A stretch of DNA of 38,026 bases from a virus. Position 1 is the stretch's first letter. The number at the start of each line of letters is the position of its first letter. A program made the translations under genes and the position numbers. Positions 28,797 to 36,772 of this stretch are shown here, piece by piece. The DNA is taken from positions 1 through 38,026 of IMG/VR virus record IMGVR_UViG_3300017971_000507. One strand, 5' to 3'. Below the pieces are notes generated by a model, which was not told the origin of the DNA, did not search any database, and was given only the letters and a program-made list of their open reading frames with translations.

Positions 28797-29465
28797 TTAC
28801 CCCTTAAAAAACTCTGCCAATTCCTCTTTGCCTCGCTCCCTCTGAGATGGCCCTACCATCTCAACCATAACTGCCGATTCCTGCATTAATCTGGAAAAAG
28901 ACTTGCCATAGCGCTCCTCCATTCGACCCATATCAATGTTCATTGTCAAAATTGTAGATTTCATATTTGACGAACGAGATCGCAAAAGATCTTCCAAAAT
29001 TGCTACAACACCATCGTGCAAAAGATCCTTGTGCATCGCCTCTTTGCCCACATCATCGAAAACTAAAAGATCCACCGAACGTGCCCGTTGTTCCACTGTC
29101 TGAGCATCATCAAAGGCCCTTCTCGACATTACGGCCCCGACATATTGATTCGCTGTTAGAAACAAACCGGTAGCTCCCCATCGGCGTGCCTGCTTCAAAC
29201 ACAACGCTGCCGCAGCAGTTTTTCCCACACCGTTATTGCCCCACAGAATCATCCCAAAGCCTTTGGAAAGAGCCCGCTCGATTCCTCGTAAATAGCTTTC
29301 GAGAACAGCCTTGTGGCCACCTTCTGAGATTCGTTCAAAATTCGCCTCCCAAAAACGCCTCGGCAACCACATGCGCTCCAGGCTTCTACGGGTCAATTTG
29401 CGCGGAACTTTACCACGCTTACAAGAAGGAGATCCCTCCATCTTTTGTGCCTGTTGCTTCATCAT
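28797..29465 (-). CDS. dnaC: DnaC/IstB-like AAA+ helicase loader, 222 aa
   Basis: This AAA+ ATPase has Walker A GNNGVGKT (76-83), Walker B VDLLVFDDVGKE (131-142) and a sensor-1-like STILTMNIDMG, followed by arginine-finger region SFSRLMQESAVMVEM. The length and motif order match DnaC and phage DnaC-like loaders. The N-terminal ~45 residues (RRSLERMWLPRRFWEANFER) would be the helicase-binding segment. The 5' end overlaps the initiator gene by about 47 nt; starts at 29465, 29462 or 29441 are possible. It probably loads the DnaB encoded downstream at a site chosen by the upstream initiator-like protein. Confidence 0.88.
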   Translation of the reverse strand: MMKQQAQKMEGSPSCKRGKVPRKLTRRSLERMWLPRRFWEANFERISEGGHKAVLESYLRGIERALSKGFGMILWGNNGVGKTAAAALCLKQARRWGATGLFLTANQYVGAVMSRRAFDDAQTVEQRARSVDLLVFDDVGKEAMHKDLLHDGVVAILEDLLRSRSSNMKSTILTMNIDMGRMEERYGKSFSRLMQESAVMVEMVGPSQRERGKEELAEFFKG

Positions 29466-30474
29466 AGTCCCTCAAATCTCTGGCCCCTCGTTTTCGCCGG
29501 GGCCTGATCAACTCCCTTTCTATATTAGGTAACCATGAATCAGCATATGCCGCAACCAAATTCATACTCGGATACCCACTCAGGCCATACTCGTCCACAT
29601 AGTGGCTTTGCCAGCGAACAATCACATCTCTTACCAATCGAATAACTTCTGCAGTCCCACACCTGTCACACAAACTTCTAGTAATTCCACGCCACATCCC
29701 AGGATTTGCCTTCTTATCCCACGGACCATACAGGGACGGGGCATCTGGCCATGTCTCTTTTGCAGCAACCCTCCACTCATCCTCAACATCACGTACCGAT
29801 TCCACTGCTCCCAACTCTTCTTCCCTCTCCATCTTAGCTGCAGCTTTGTTTGCAGCTTTTTGCGCCACATATTGGGGATCTTGAGAAAGCTTTTTCTTGC
29901 GACTAATCCGCTTCTCACTAGCGGCCCGGCTGATTTTTCGCTTCTCCTTAGATCTATCTAAAACCTTTTCAAAACGAGGCTTACTTTGCGGCTCATCGCC
30001 ACCGTCACTCTTCTCCCCTGCCTGCCGTACCTCCCCCTCTTTTGGATCGTCCCCTACGGGGGTATCACGCCTATCCAGAATCGTCTCTACAACCTTCTCC
30101 TCACCGCTTTCCCTCAACATGGAGATAATATCGTCCCGAAGACGGTTTCCCTTCCCCTCCCCATATGCATTGGCCATCTCCTCTATCCAGTAGACAGAAG
30201 ATCTCCCCTCCCGTTGCTCCCTAGTAATCAGCCCGAGATCTTCCAAGTCCTTGATTAGATTATAAACCTGCCGAACCTGAAGACCCAACCCTTTTGCTAT
30301 CTTGCCAATACCTGGAAAACAATAATTGTCAGACCCTGCGTAGCGCAGAAACATCGCATAGAGAATCTTCTTGGTGCTAGTTAATCGCTTATCGCACAGA
30401 ACCAGCGTAGGTAACTGAACAAACCCTAACGAAGCAGTTTCATTGCGATAACGTGTCTCGATCTGTTCTTCCAT
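29419..30474 (-). CDS. Replication-initiator-like winged-helix protein, 351 aa
   Basis: Residues about 18-95 form a winged HTH: FVQLPTLVLCDKRLTSTKK, then ILYAMFLRYAGSDNYCFPG, IGKIAKGLGLQVRQVYNLI, KDLEDLGLITREQREG. This is the HTH_36/RepA-type domain that opens many phage replication initiators encoded before a DnaC-like loader. The middle (about 115-245) is charged, basic and probably disordered. The C-terminal ~90 residues (WDKKANPGMWRGITRSL, LVRDVIVRWQSHYVDEYG) form a DnaD-like helical region. The gene starts the replication block and has its own candidate promoter. It is likely to bind the origin and recruit the loader. Confidence 0.75.
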   Translation of the reverse strand: MEEQIETRYRNETASLGFVQLPTLVLCDKRLTSTKKILYAMFLRYAGSDNYCFPGIGKIAKGLGLQVRQVYNLIKDLEDLGLITREQREGRSSVYWIEEMANAYGEGKGNRLRDDIISMLRESGEEKVVETILDRRDTPVGDDPKEGEVRQAGEKSDGGDEPQSKPRFEKVLDRSKEKRKISRAASEKRISRKKKLSQDPQYVAQKAANKAAAKMEREEELGAVESVRDVEDEWRVAAKETWPDAPSLYGPWDKKANPGMWRGITRSLCDRCGTAEVIRLVRDVIVRWQSHYVDEYGLSGYPSMNLVAAYADSWLPNIERELIRPRRKRGARDLRDYDEATGTKDGGISFL

Positions 30475-30506
30475 CGGACTCTCTCCGGTCTATAAGGCAA
30501 CTTTGA

Positions 30507-30535
30507 GCTTTACCAGGCAACGAAACGTTAGTCAA
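30507..30535 (-). promoter_or_regulatory. Candidate promoter for the replication block
   Basis: On the minus strand TTGACT (30535-30530) and TAAAGC (30512-30507) are spaced exactly 17 bp in the 140-bp gap before the initiator gene. The -35 is good and the -10 is weak. It is the only gap upstream of the replication genes. Confidence 0.45.
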
Positions 30536-30615
30536 GTATTTTATCCATCAACTCCGCTTTTCTCGCTCGCTCTGCCTACCCTCAACACCCCAACAAACGA
30601 TTACAAAACGCTGCT

Positions 30616-31500
30616 TCAAAGAGAAGATAGAAGTGAACTCGATTTCATGTTGCGAATCACCTCTAAATGTCTATTGACTCTCTTCCAGTATCTCTCACTC
30701 CACCTGTGTTCACCACTATGGTGATGAACCCAATATGCCTCCTCGGGATCAAGTTTGCGAATTTTTCTTCCATTTCGTGAACGCAGCCAATGGGTATGGT
30801 TGCGACAAGCTTTTTTAAAATATGCCAAATCTTCGACCAGCATCTGAATAGCAACATCGAAATCAAATATCTCCTTTAAGGTAACTCCCTCAATCGTTCT
30901 GCCGCAAGGTAAAACAACGTGTCGTCCCCGCATCCTCCCTCCGGGCCAACGATATTGTGCCCCTCCCAAGTCCCAACCATGAATCCCTCGGTATTCTGGA
31001 CTGGTTTTGCTAAAATATCTACCAATACACTTCATATCGTTGGGTAAATTTTTCTCTCGACAGTCCTTCCTTGCCTCAGAATAGATACGAATCCAGGTTT
31101 TTACATGAGCAATAATCTCTTTTTTCTTTGGAGCCCTTCCCAACTGTTCAGTCAGTTTACGTGTTTCCTGCTTTCCGATCACGCACTCGTCATGAGACGA
31201 CTCTCTAAATAAAATAGCCACCACATGATCTGGATCGATATACTCTCCAGTTTTTTTCTCAACATCAAAAATAGAACTAATAATAGCCTCTGAATATTCT
31301 TGGGCACGTTCAATTGCCCGCTGTCCCCCTAGCCGTTTCCCACATTCATGCCATAGAATATAGTCCCTCGCCGGACCTTTTGATACATGAAGTTCCAGGA
31401 TGGATCGACTCACATGATCCGACAACTCAGACCAAGTTCTTTCCATCGGTTTTGAAGCAATAAAAAACAACAACAAGATAGAGATCAATAGACGTCGCAA
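30616..31500 (-). CDS. Membrane-anchored lytic-transglycosylase-like protein, 294 aa (TTG start)
   Basis: The start is TTG 31500, with AAGGAG exactly 7 nt upstream (31513-31508). An ATG at 31629 would overlap the preceding gene deeply. The new N-terminus, RRLLISILLLFFIAS, is a signal peptide or anchor. The catalytic region reads DPDHVVAILFRESSHDE, with Glu100 followed by SS as in soluble lytic transglycosylases. It is followed by HGWDLGGAQYRWPGG, resembling the G-x-x-G-x-x-Q motif. His/Trp-rich C-terminal segments follow. It would cleave peptidoglycan glycan strands. Whether it acts at entry or lysis is unclear. Confidence 0.65.
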   Translation of the reverse strand: MRRLLISILLLFFIASKPMERTWSELSDHVSRSILELHVSKGPARDYILWHECGKRLGGQRAIERAQEYSEAIISSIFDVEKKTGEYIDPDHVVAILFRESSHDECVIGKQETRKLTEQLGRAPKKKEIIAHVKTWIRIYSEARKDCREKNLPNDMKCIGRYFSKTSPEYRGIHGWDLGGAQYRWPGGRMRGRHVVLPCGRTIEGVTLKEIFDFDVAIQMLVEDLAYFKKACRNHTHWLRSRNGRKIRKLDPEEAYWVHHHSGEHRWSERYWKRVNRHLEVIRNMKSSSLLSSL

Positions 31501-31856
31501 TTTTTTTCTCCTTTTTCTTTTTTTTGCCTCGCACGCACCCGCCTGCTTTCCGCCTTGGCAAGAGTTTCCTTTTGCCCCTCCTCCATCATGCTCGCACGAG
31601 ACCTGGCAGCAACCAAACATCTGGTACAATAGTAAACCGTATGTTTCTTGCCGCCTTTTTGGCCCGGTTCAAAATAGAAACAAACAGGAGCCATTTCGCG
31701 CAACTTATGCTTTTTCTTGCAGCGCCCCCCACATAAAACAAGAGATTCCCGTCTGGCCGTAGAACACGTAGGACAAATCCCCTTCCTGTCTGGCCCCCAG
31801 AAGTTTAGATCCTCTCCACAAACCTTACAGGGCCGTCTTCGTTTTGGCTTATACAC
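31485..31856 (-). CDS. Cys-rich zinc-finger protein, 123 aa (GTG start)
   Basis: Four Cys groups are visible: CKVC (10-13), CPTC (28-31), C42/C46 (LCGGRCKKKH) and CTRC (about 77-80). These are enough for two zinc sites. The C-terminal 40 residues are basic and helical (RSRASMMEEGQKETLAKAES, RRVRARQKKEK). It starts at GTG 31856, shortly after the stop of the upstream gene, with no strong ribosome-binding site. Its end overlaps the TTG start of the lytic-transglycosylase-like gene by 16 nt. It probably binds nucleic acid. No family is recognised. Confidence 0.65.
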   Translation of the reverse strand: MYKPKRRRPCKVCGEDLNFWGPDRKGICPTCSTARRESLVLCGGRCKKKHKLREMAPVCFYFEPGQKGGKKHTVYYCTRCLVAARSRASMMEEGQKETLAKAESRRVRARQKKEKGEKNCDVY

Positions 31857-31858
31857 GA

Positions 31859-32044
31859 TTAATCAACGAGAAGTTTTCGACTGCCAATTCGCTGCTTCTC
31901 GATACGTCTCTCCAAAACAGCTTCTCGACAGATATGACACAGAAAGTTTTTCTTACCCTCTTCGGTTAAATGCCCCGTTGGCATTTGCGTAACCGCACCA
32001 CACTGAACACACCTGACGTCTTCCCTCTTTAGTTCTTGATTCAT
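31859..32044 (-). CDS. Small zinc-ribbon protein, 61 aa
   Basis: Two Cys pairs, CVQC and CHIC, are separated by 20 residues (VTQMPTGHLTEEGKKNFL lies between them). This forms a classic four-Cys zinc ribbon. A basic helical tail follows (EAVLERRIEKQRIGSRK). ATG 32044 overlaps the upstream stop as ATGA, which decides the start. It is one of a run of small zinc proteins at 31.5-34.7 kb. The function is unknown, possibly a transcription or nucleic-acid adaptor. Confidence 0.65.
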   Translation of the reverse strand: MNQELKREDVRCVQCGAVTQMPTGHLTEEGKKNFLCHICREAVLERRIEKQRIGSRKLLVD

Positions 32045-32307
32045 TCCTCGTCTCCATCCCATGAGTCAGCATCAATAGGAACTGATCTCCCCTTTTTTTC
32101 CCATACCTTAATGGCTTTTTGAAGATCAGAATCTCTCACAAATAACGAATAGATTGCCGGATTAGCTACGCCTGGATTATCTGCAAAAATAATAAACCCA
32201 TCGGCAGGAATAGTCGCTGCGACTCGACCGCATTCTGCAATAGGCTTAATCCCTTTGTCACCTTTGAGCACACGCTGAATCTTCACTACAATCCTATCTA
32301 GCATCAT
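32041..32307 (-). CDS. Hypothetical protein, 88 aa
   Basis: Not recognised. It has an alternating strand/helix pattern: LDRIVVKIQRVLKGD, then VAATIPADGFIIFADNPG, then SLFVRDSDLQKAIKVWEKKG, with an acidic end. This is compatible with a small ferredoxin-like fold. ATG 32307 is chosen because GAGGAGAAAAG directly precedes it; a longer reading from 32322 overlaps the upstream gene. The stop is coupled to the zinc-ribbon gene by ATGA. Confidence 0.55.
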   Translation of the reverse strand: MMLDRIVVKIQRVLKGDKGIKPIAECGRVAATIPADGFIIFADNPGVANPAIYSLFVRDSDLQKAIKVWEKKGRSVPIDADSWDGDEE

Positions 32308-32771
32308 CTTTTCTCCTCGCATTTACACTGGTCAAAATCAGAATTGCTCTTCTTGCTCTTCCCACACTTCATACAATATTGATCAAAAATCTTTTTTCGT
32401 TCTTCTGCTGCACAGAAGTACAGATTTCTTAGCACGCTTCTCATCATCCCAATATTTTCAACCTTATCACGTTGAGCCATAAGCTCCTCTGGATCAAAAC
32501 CACACGCTACTGCAACATTATGAACAAGAGCAATAAGCGTTCGAGCATCTTCCTTTCCGAAAAGTGGATACAAAAAACTTTCCGTAAAAAACGGAGCATT
32601 CTCATCACCATCTTCGTAGTAATTGCCATCATTGGCAACTTGCATTAACTTTTTTGCATGCGCTTTGAACTCAACATCAAAACCTAGTAGTGCCGACAAA
32701 GCAGCCTCAACATCGGAATGGCATTTGTGCTCAATCTCTAATCCACATTCAGTGCAACGAATCCCCTTCAT
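32304..32771 (-). CDS. Hypothetical protein with N- and C-terminal Cys pairs, 155 aa
   Basis: CTEC near residue 6 and CMKC near residue 134 (with a further CKCEE at the end) suggest the termini come together at a zinc site. The centre is helical (SDVEAALSALLGFDVEFKA; DARTLIALVHNVAVACGFDP). ATG 32771 is chosen because AAGGAGGAAGAGG precedes it; the longer reading to 32855 lies mostly inside the upstream gene. Not recognised. Confidence 0.6.
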   Translation of the reverse strand: MKGIRCTECGLEIEHKCHSDVEAALSALLGFDVEFKAHAKKLMQVANDGNYYEDGDENAPFFTESFLYPLFGKEDARTLIALVHNVAVACGFDPEELMAQRDKVENIGMMRSVLRNLYFCAAEERKKIFDQYCMKCGKSKKSNSDFDQCKCEEKR

Positions 32772-33099
32772 CCTCTTCCTCCTTGCTGGCCCCAAAAAGC
32801 TCCTTTGCCCGATCCAGGGCCATGAGCCCTTTCGCAATATCCCCCACCACTTCATGCAAGATCGCTTTAGATTTCGTCAGCTCTATTACTTTCTCCTGTT
32901 CTTTTTCATACGATGCACGACGAATCGATGCAAGCTTTAGCACAGTAGACGCTATTACCATCCAATTATAGACACAATCTTGACACGACTCCGAAGGCCC
33001 AAAATATGGACATGCCTTCTCAGGTCTTAGTACCGTTCGAAGCGGGCATCGCTCCTTTATGATATATGATATTTTCTCTCTAGTAGTCGGATCAGGCAT
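32749..33099 (-). CDS. Hypothetical Cys-containing helical protein, 116 aa
   Basis: An N-terminal Cys group (RCPLRTVLRPEKACPYFG, then CQDCVYN) holds four or more cysteines with spacing suitable for a zinc or Fe-S site. The rest is helical (VIASTVLKLASIRRASYEK, EQEKVIELTKSKAILHEVV), with an acidic tail. ATG 33099 is chosen, with AAAGGGG about 10 nt upstream and an 8-nt overlap with the previous stop; the alternative is TTG 33126. The function is unknown. Confidence 0.6.
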   Translation of the reverse strand: MPDPTTREKISYIIKERCPLRTVLRPEKACPYFGPSESCQDCVYNWMVIASTVLKLASIRRASYEKEQEKVIELTKSKAILHEVVGDIAKGLMALDRAKELFGASKEEEDEGDSLH

Positions 33100-33700
33100 C
33101 GATAATTTTCCCCTTTCTTTCGGCAAACAAGTTTCCCACCAGATCCTGCCGATTGATAATTTTCAAACGAAGCTTTACCACGTAAACCTCTCGACCCATC
33201 GCAACCCTTAAACTATTCAACAAATCCTCAAACTCAGCATCACTAAGGCCCTCCAACTCGCCATGGTCGGCCATGGCCATAACTTCATGCCTATCAACCT
33301 CATGGCCAACTAGAGAAAGCCCAATGCTGTATGCAACCGCTTCGGCATATTTCTCGAAAAGCATCCAATTGGTTTTCCCCTGCAAAAATACCTGAAGGGA
33401 AGGGGGGACCGGCCCCAATGCGACAATTGTCTTGCCTCCTACAATCGCAGCCAGGTCCATATTGCCTTCTTCGGCCAATATTCCAAAATGTATCGACGAC
33501 GACTTGTTGAAACTAATCGCTCCTAAAAACTCCCCCCCCTCCATGTTGCAACATACCTTGAACTCCAAGGTAGCATCTTGACCATCAAGGGAAGCATTAA
33601 TCCTGGCACCACTATCCAACCAGCCCTGATGCTCAGTCTGATTCAACTCCCCCTTCAGGGACATCATTCCCCTGAAGACTATCCCGTCCCTCACTATCAT
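33092..33700 (-). CDS. Hypothetical protein, 202 aa
   Basis: Not recognised. The N-terminal half is beta-rich (ARINASLDGQDATLEFKVCC, then FLGAISFNKSSSIHFGILAE). The C-terminal half is helical, with AVAYSIGLSLVGHEVDRHE, then LSDAEFEDLLNSLRVAMG. ATG 33700 is chosen because AGGAG with a 7-nt spacer precedes it, even though this leaves a 68-nt overlap with the upstream YkgJ-like gene. No catalytic motif is visible. Confidence 0.55.
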   Translation of the reverse strand: MIVRDGIVFRGMMSLKGELNQTEHQGWLDSGARINASLDGQDATLEFKVCCNMEGGEFLGAISFNKSSSIHFGILAEEGNMDLAAIVGGKTIVALGPVPPSLQVFLQGKTNWMLFEKYAEAVAYSIGLSLVGHEVDRHEVMAMADHGELEGLSDAEFEDLLNSLRVAMGREVYVVKLRLKIINRQDLVGNLFAERKGKIIDA

Positions 33701-34682
33701 CTTTTTTCTCCTGCTGCCGATCTCTGGCAATCACAGCTTCCGTCATTGTGCGAGCAGCTATAAAGACCGTCTTAACATCCTGCGGCCCATACTCTAATAC
33801 CTCTTCCAAGGGTTGTAGCAAATGCTCAATAGAATACCTATGCCAATCGAACAAAAGAACCGTAGCAAATTTCCAGTGAAATTCACTTGTGGTCAATCGT
33901 TGCAACCAACCAATAAATCCATGGAATAGATCTGACTCCATTAGGCGCTCTTCCATTCCACATGAGATTAGCCAATCCTCAACCTTCTCTTCTCGCATCT
34001 TATCATCGGCAGCTTGGTCACATTCTAGGCACGGCTGATCAATAAGCCCATAGTCCCAACCACAGAGACGTCGCTTAGCGTTAAGCCTAGATAGGCGACA
34101 AACCGGATCTGCCTTGCATTGCGTCAAACGGTCCTCTCCCAAGATGCACTCGGGTCCATTTTTCCCCATCTCAAAAAATGGACATACCTGATCAACCTTC
34201 CCATCCTTGCCTTGCATCTCGACCCGATGAACACCACAGAAGGGTAGGTGCGTTTGCTTATCTGTATAATAAGCCAAAGGCCCCGGCTCTTTGTCCTTGG
34301 GATAGAGATCAGAGGTAGTTATCAAGTTAAACTTCTCGCGTGCTCGTGTATTTTTCATAATCCTGAACACGTCAGAAGGCTCAACAAATATTGGCCGATT
34401 CTTGCAGCACTCCCCTACCCCATCACAATATGCAAACGTGGCCGTGTCGTCTAAAGACAAAGCTTTGCTGGCCTGAATTGGTGTCGGCCCCGTTGGTTTT
34501 TGTTCAGCCCTCGGAGGAGATGGCCTTCTCGTCCCCTTCAAATATCGACGCACCTGTTCCTTAGCCTTCTGGTTCAATTTCTTTCGAGCAGCCTCTTTGA
34601 CGGCACGTTGCTGCACCCGCTTCTGATGAGATCGAGCCTTCTGCTTCACCTTGTTTTGTGACTTTCGTTTTTGTGACTTCAT
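33633..34682 (-). CDS. YkgJ-type cysteine-cluster protein with basic N-terminus, 349 aa
   Basis: The core segment FAYCDGVGECCKNRPIFVEPSD (about 83-104; CxxxxxCC then a hydrophobic strand and P-x-D) matches the YkgJ zinc- or iron-chelating family (C-x-x-C-x-x-CC...i.l...D...i). Later cysteines (CGVHR, CPFFE, ECILG, CKADPVC, CGWDYG, CLECD) complete a Cys-rich domain typical of these proteins. The first 60 residues are extremely basic (KSQKRKSQNKVKQKARSHQK) and probably bind nucleic acid. The C-terminal 130 residues are helical and unknown. The start ATG 34682 overlaps the upstream stop as ATGA. The biochemical role of the family is unsettled. Confidence 0.7.
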   Translation of the reverse strand: MKSQKRKSQNKVKQKARSHQKRVQQRAVKEAARKKLNQKAKEQVRRYLKGTRRPSPPRAEQKPTGPTPIQASKALSLDDTATFAYCDGVGECCKNRPIFVEPSDVFRIMKNTRAREKFNLITTSDLYPKDKEPGPLAYYTDKQTHLPFCGVHRVEMQGKDGKVDQVCPFFEMGKNGPECILGEDRLTQCKADPVCRLSRLNAKRRLCGWDYGLIDQPCLECDQAADDKMREEKVEDWLISCGMEERLMESDLFHGFIGWLQRLTTSEFHWKFATVLLFDWHRYSIEHLLQPLEEVLEYGPQDVKTVFIAARTMTEAVIARDRQQEKKDDSEGRDSLQGNDVPEGGVESD

Positions 34683-34921
34683 TTTGCCCTCTCTATTTTC
34701 TGGAGAGACTTACGAATCTTAGTCAATTCAGAATAAATATCTCGCAACACCTTGGTCTGCCCCTTAATAGCATCAGCAATCACTTTGTCTGGACGCTCCA
34801 TCCTGTTCCCATCATATTGACTCGCCTCGGCTTCTTTCTCAGGCATAACGAACACACCTCCAATCCATATAGCGACCACTACGATTAGAAAAAAATACGC
34901 AACAAAATGAGCCCTGTCCAT
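34679..34921 (-). CDS. Small single-pass membrane protein with coiled coil, 80 aa
   Basis: One N-terminal transmembrane segment (about residues 6-26, FVAYFFLIVVVAIWIGGVFV) is followed by a polar linker and a C-terminal coiled coil (DAIKGQTKVLRDIYSELTKI, RKSLQKIE). Size and layout resemble phage spanin- or Rz1-like accessory or small holin-associated proteins, but no lipobox is seen. The start ATG 34921 overlaps the previous stop (TAATG). It lies upstream of genes that include a lytic-transglycosylase-like protein. The function is uncertain. Confidence 0.6.
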   Translation of the reverse strand: MDRAHFVAYFFLIVVVAIWIGGVFVMPEKEAEASQYDGNRMERPDKVIADAIKGQTKVLRDIYSELTKIRKSLQKIERAK

Positions 34922-35442
34922 TATGTCCTCCCTGGCAGGGACGTTGGCTTTTGGCCCCTGTTACATAGAAAAGTCTTCGCTATCCCCTCTCGTCGCAACA
35001 AAAGTCCAAGACCCCCCTTTTTTACCACCTCATCAAACCGCCTGATTAACCCTGTAGTATGCGCTGGGGCAACCCGGTATCTCTCTCTCATCTTTTTTGG
35101 CAAACGGCCACAGAGCGCATCCAGAAGCGTTAGACGCTCTTTCCAATACTCACCACGAACCGATTTGCGATTCAGCATCAAAAGGTCCAACAGAAACACT
35201 ACACCGTCCCTAGACACGCTCCCTATTAAAACAGTGTCAGAAATCCCTGTATGAATATTGCGTAGCTCCTTATCAGCCTCTACGGTCACTCCACCAATTG
35301 TTTCCAGGTCCACGCTGGTCTGATGAAAGGTAACAACCAAAAGTTGTGAACCAACCACCTCTTGGGCAAATACTCCACGCCTCTCATGTGCAGGAAGCGA
35401 TAATCGAGAAATTTCCTCTGCCACAAATGTTTTTCGTGCCAT
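34921..35442 (-). CDS. ATP-dependent DNA-ligase-like nucleotidyltransferase fold lacking the catalytic lysine, 173 aa
   Basis: The sequence follows the order of ligase adenylation-domain motifs but with key residues changed. The motif I region reads AQEVVGSQ (27-33) where E-K-x-D-G-x-R is expected, so the AMP-accepting Lys is a Val. The motif III region is VLIGSV (for vlDGEv). Motif IIIa, FLLDLLML, then RKSVRGEYWKERLTLLDAL, is well kept. Motif IV is GLGLLLR (for EGivvK). The OB domain is absent. It is probably a pseudoenzyme or a decayed ligase, possibly DNA- or nick-binding. This is a motif-level reading and needs structural confirmation. Confidence 0.5.
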   Translation of the reverse strand: MARKTFVAEEISRLSLPAHERRGVFAQEVVGSQLLVVTFHQTSVDLETIGGVTVEADKELRNIHTGISDTVLIGSVSRDGVVFLLDLLMLNRKSVRGEYWKERLTLLDALCGRLPKKMRERYRVAPAHTTGLIRRFDEVVKKGGLGLLLRREGIAKTFLCNRGQKPTSLPGRT

Positions 35443-35503
35443 CTCACGTCACTTTCTCCTAGACGTCATCTTGACCGTCCCTCACCTATGCTCCTCCCCC
35501 TGT

Positions 35504-35536
35504 AAAAATCCCCTTCCCAGTAAACCAGGAAGGGGA
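35504..35536 (-). terminator. Rho-independent terminator after the DUF932 gene
   Basis: On the minus strand TCCCCTTCC (35536-35528) and GGAAGGGGA (35517-35509) form a perfect 9-bp stem with a 10-nt loop, followed by five T residues (35508-35504). It lies 9 bp past the stop codon, a strong intrinsic terminator. Confidence 0.9.
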
Positions 35537-35544
35537 ATAGAAAA

Positions 35545-36720
35545 CTACGCAGCCACCTGGATTTGTTTGTCGATTACCTGCCCAGCCGTTTGTCGCAACT
35601 CAACCGCCCGTTCCTTGTTCCCCGTCTCCTCCATTATGTTTGCGAAACGTGAAATAGCATTGGTCGCTCTCCACACGGTCTGGCCCGCTGGCATCAATTC
35701 TATATCCGAAGTGTTGTAGAGCTTGGAAATCTCCTCCGCTTCCTTTTTGAGCAGGCCACCACTCGTCCTGAGTTGAGTAAACAACTCGTCAGGATTAACC
35801 TGTTGAGTCCCCGCAACACCGATACGATTCGTATACGCATTGATACGAGAATCGGCCATCAGAGTCCGGGTAATGTCTCGCACGGCCAGCGCCATGGTTT
35901 TGGTGTCAGCCGCATATGTATCATCACCAAACCGGATATCTTCCGGTAGCCGTGCTCCCAAGTGAACCTTTCGCAACTCGTTCTGCGTGATCATCAGGTT
36001 CATGCAAATGATACGCATCGCGATCAGACTCACAGATAGCGCACTGGCTCCGAAATCCGAATTCTGCACCATGATCCCGATGATCAAAAACTCCTGCTGC
36101 ATGCTGTCAATTGGATTGAACACGTAGGGGAGAAACAACGTGAGCCCCACCTTGGTATCATGGTAATAGTTGGACTGGAAATGTCTACCATACCCGTCTC
36201 GCACAGAGATAGGTACAGCTCCGAACTCATCCATTGCCGTTTCTGCAAACTGATCCATGATAGGCACAGTATCCATCCGCCTATATTTGTCGCTCAAGAA
36301 TCCCCGCACTTCTTCGGGACCACCAGGGGTTGGAACAGTACGCAGCAGGACACGCTCTCGCTCCGTTTTTCTGAAAATGGTCCGTAGATTGTGCAGCAAC
36401 AAATCGCGCCCCCACCGGTCATCCTGCGTTGCCGCCTCAACCATTTTGTTGGCCACTGCCGTGGTAAGAATTCCAGTCTTTTGGACCATTTGAGAAACAG
36501 CGTGCCGATGCAACAACCACTCGTTTTGTTGCCCCTGAACATAGATGCGGCCATTTCGCACATCAAAGTTCAGCTCACCCGTGTTTACCAGGTAATCCTT
36601 GGGCGTTTCGCGAAGCATGCGCTGGAAAAACCCTTGCGCATCTTGCTTGCCTTGCTCGATTGCCCCTGCCAACCGCTCATGCCTAGCATCCCGGATCTGA
36701 ATCGCCTTCTCATATTGCAT
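35545..36720 (-). CDS. DUF932 phage/plasmid protein, 391 aa
   Basis: The segment VPTPGGPEEVRGFLSDKYRR, then MDTVPIMDQFAET, is the most conserved part of the DUF932 (phage/plasmid-like TIGR03299) family (vRg.lSdrYr.idn). The preceding region (LLHRHAVSQMVQKTGILTT) also fits the family, and the overall length is typical. DUF932 proteins are common in phages and plasmids and their function is unknown. The gene stands alone between its own promoter/operator (36773-36816) and a strong terminator, suggesting high, independently controlled expression. The start ATG 36720 has AGGAAGGACAAGACA upstream. Confidence 0.82.
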   Translation of the reverse strand: MQYEKAIQIRDARHERLAGAIEQGKQDAQGFFQRMLRETPKDYLVNTGELNFDVRNGRIYVQGQQNEWLLHRHAVSQMVQKTGILTTAVANKMVEAATQDDRWGRDLLLHNLRTIFRKTERERVLLRTVPTPGGPEEVRGFLSDKYRRMDTVPIMDQFAETAMDEFGAVPISVRDGYGRHFQSNYYHDTKVGLTLFLPYVFNPIDSMQQEFLIIGIMVQNSDFGASALSVSLIAMRIICMNLMITQNELRKVHLGARLPEDIRFGDDTYAADTKTMALAVRDITRTLMADSRINAYTNRIGVAGTQQVNPDELFTQLRTSGGLLKKEAEEISKLYNTSDIELMPAGQTVWRATNAISRFANIMEETGNKERAVELRQTAGQVIDKQIQVAA

Positions 36721-36772
36721 TGTCTTGTCCTTCCTCTGGCTTCTCGCCAGGAATCGTTTCTCCCATTTTAGG

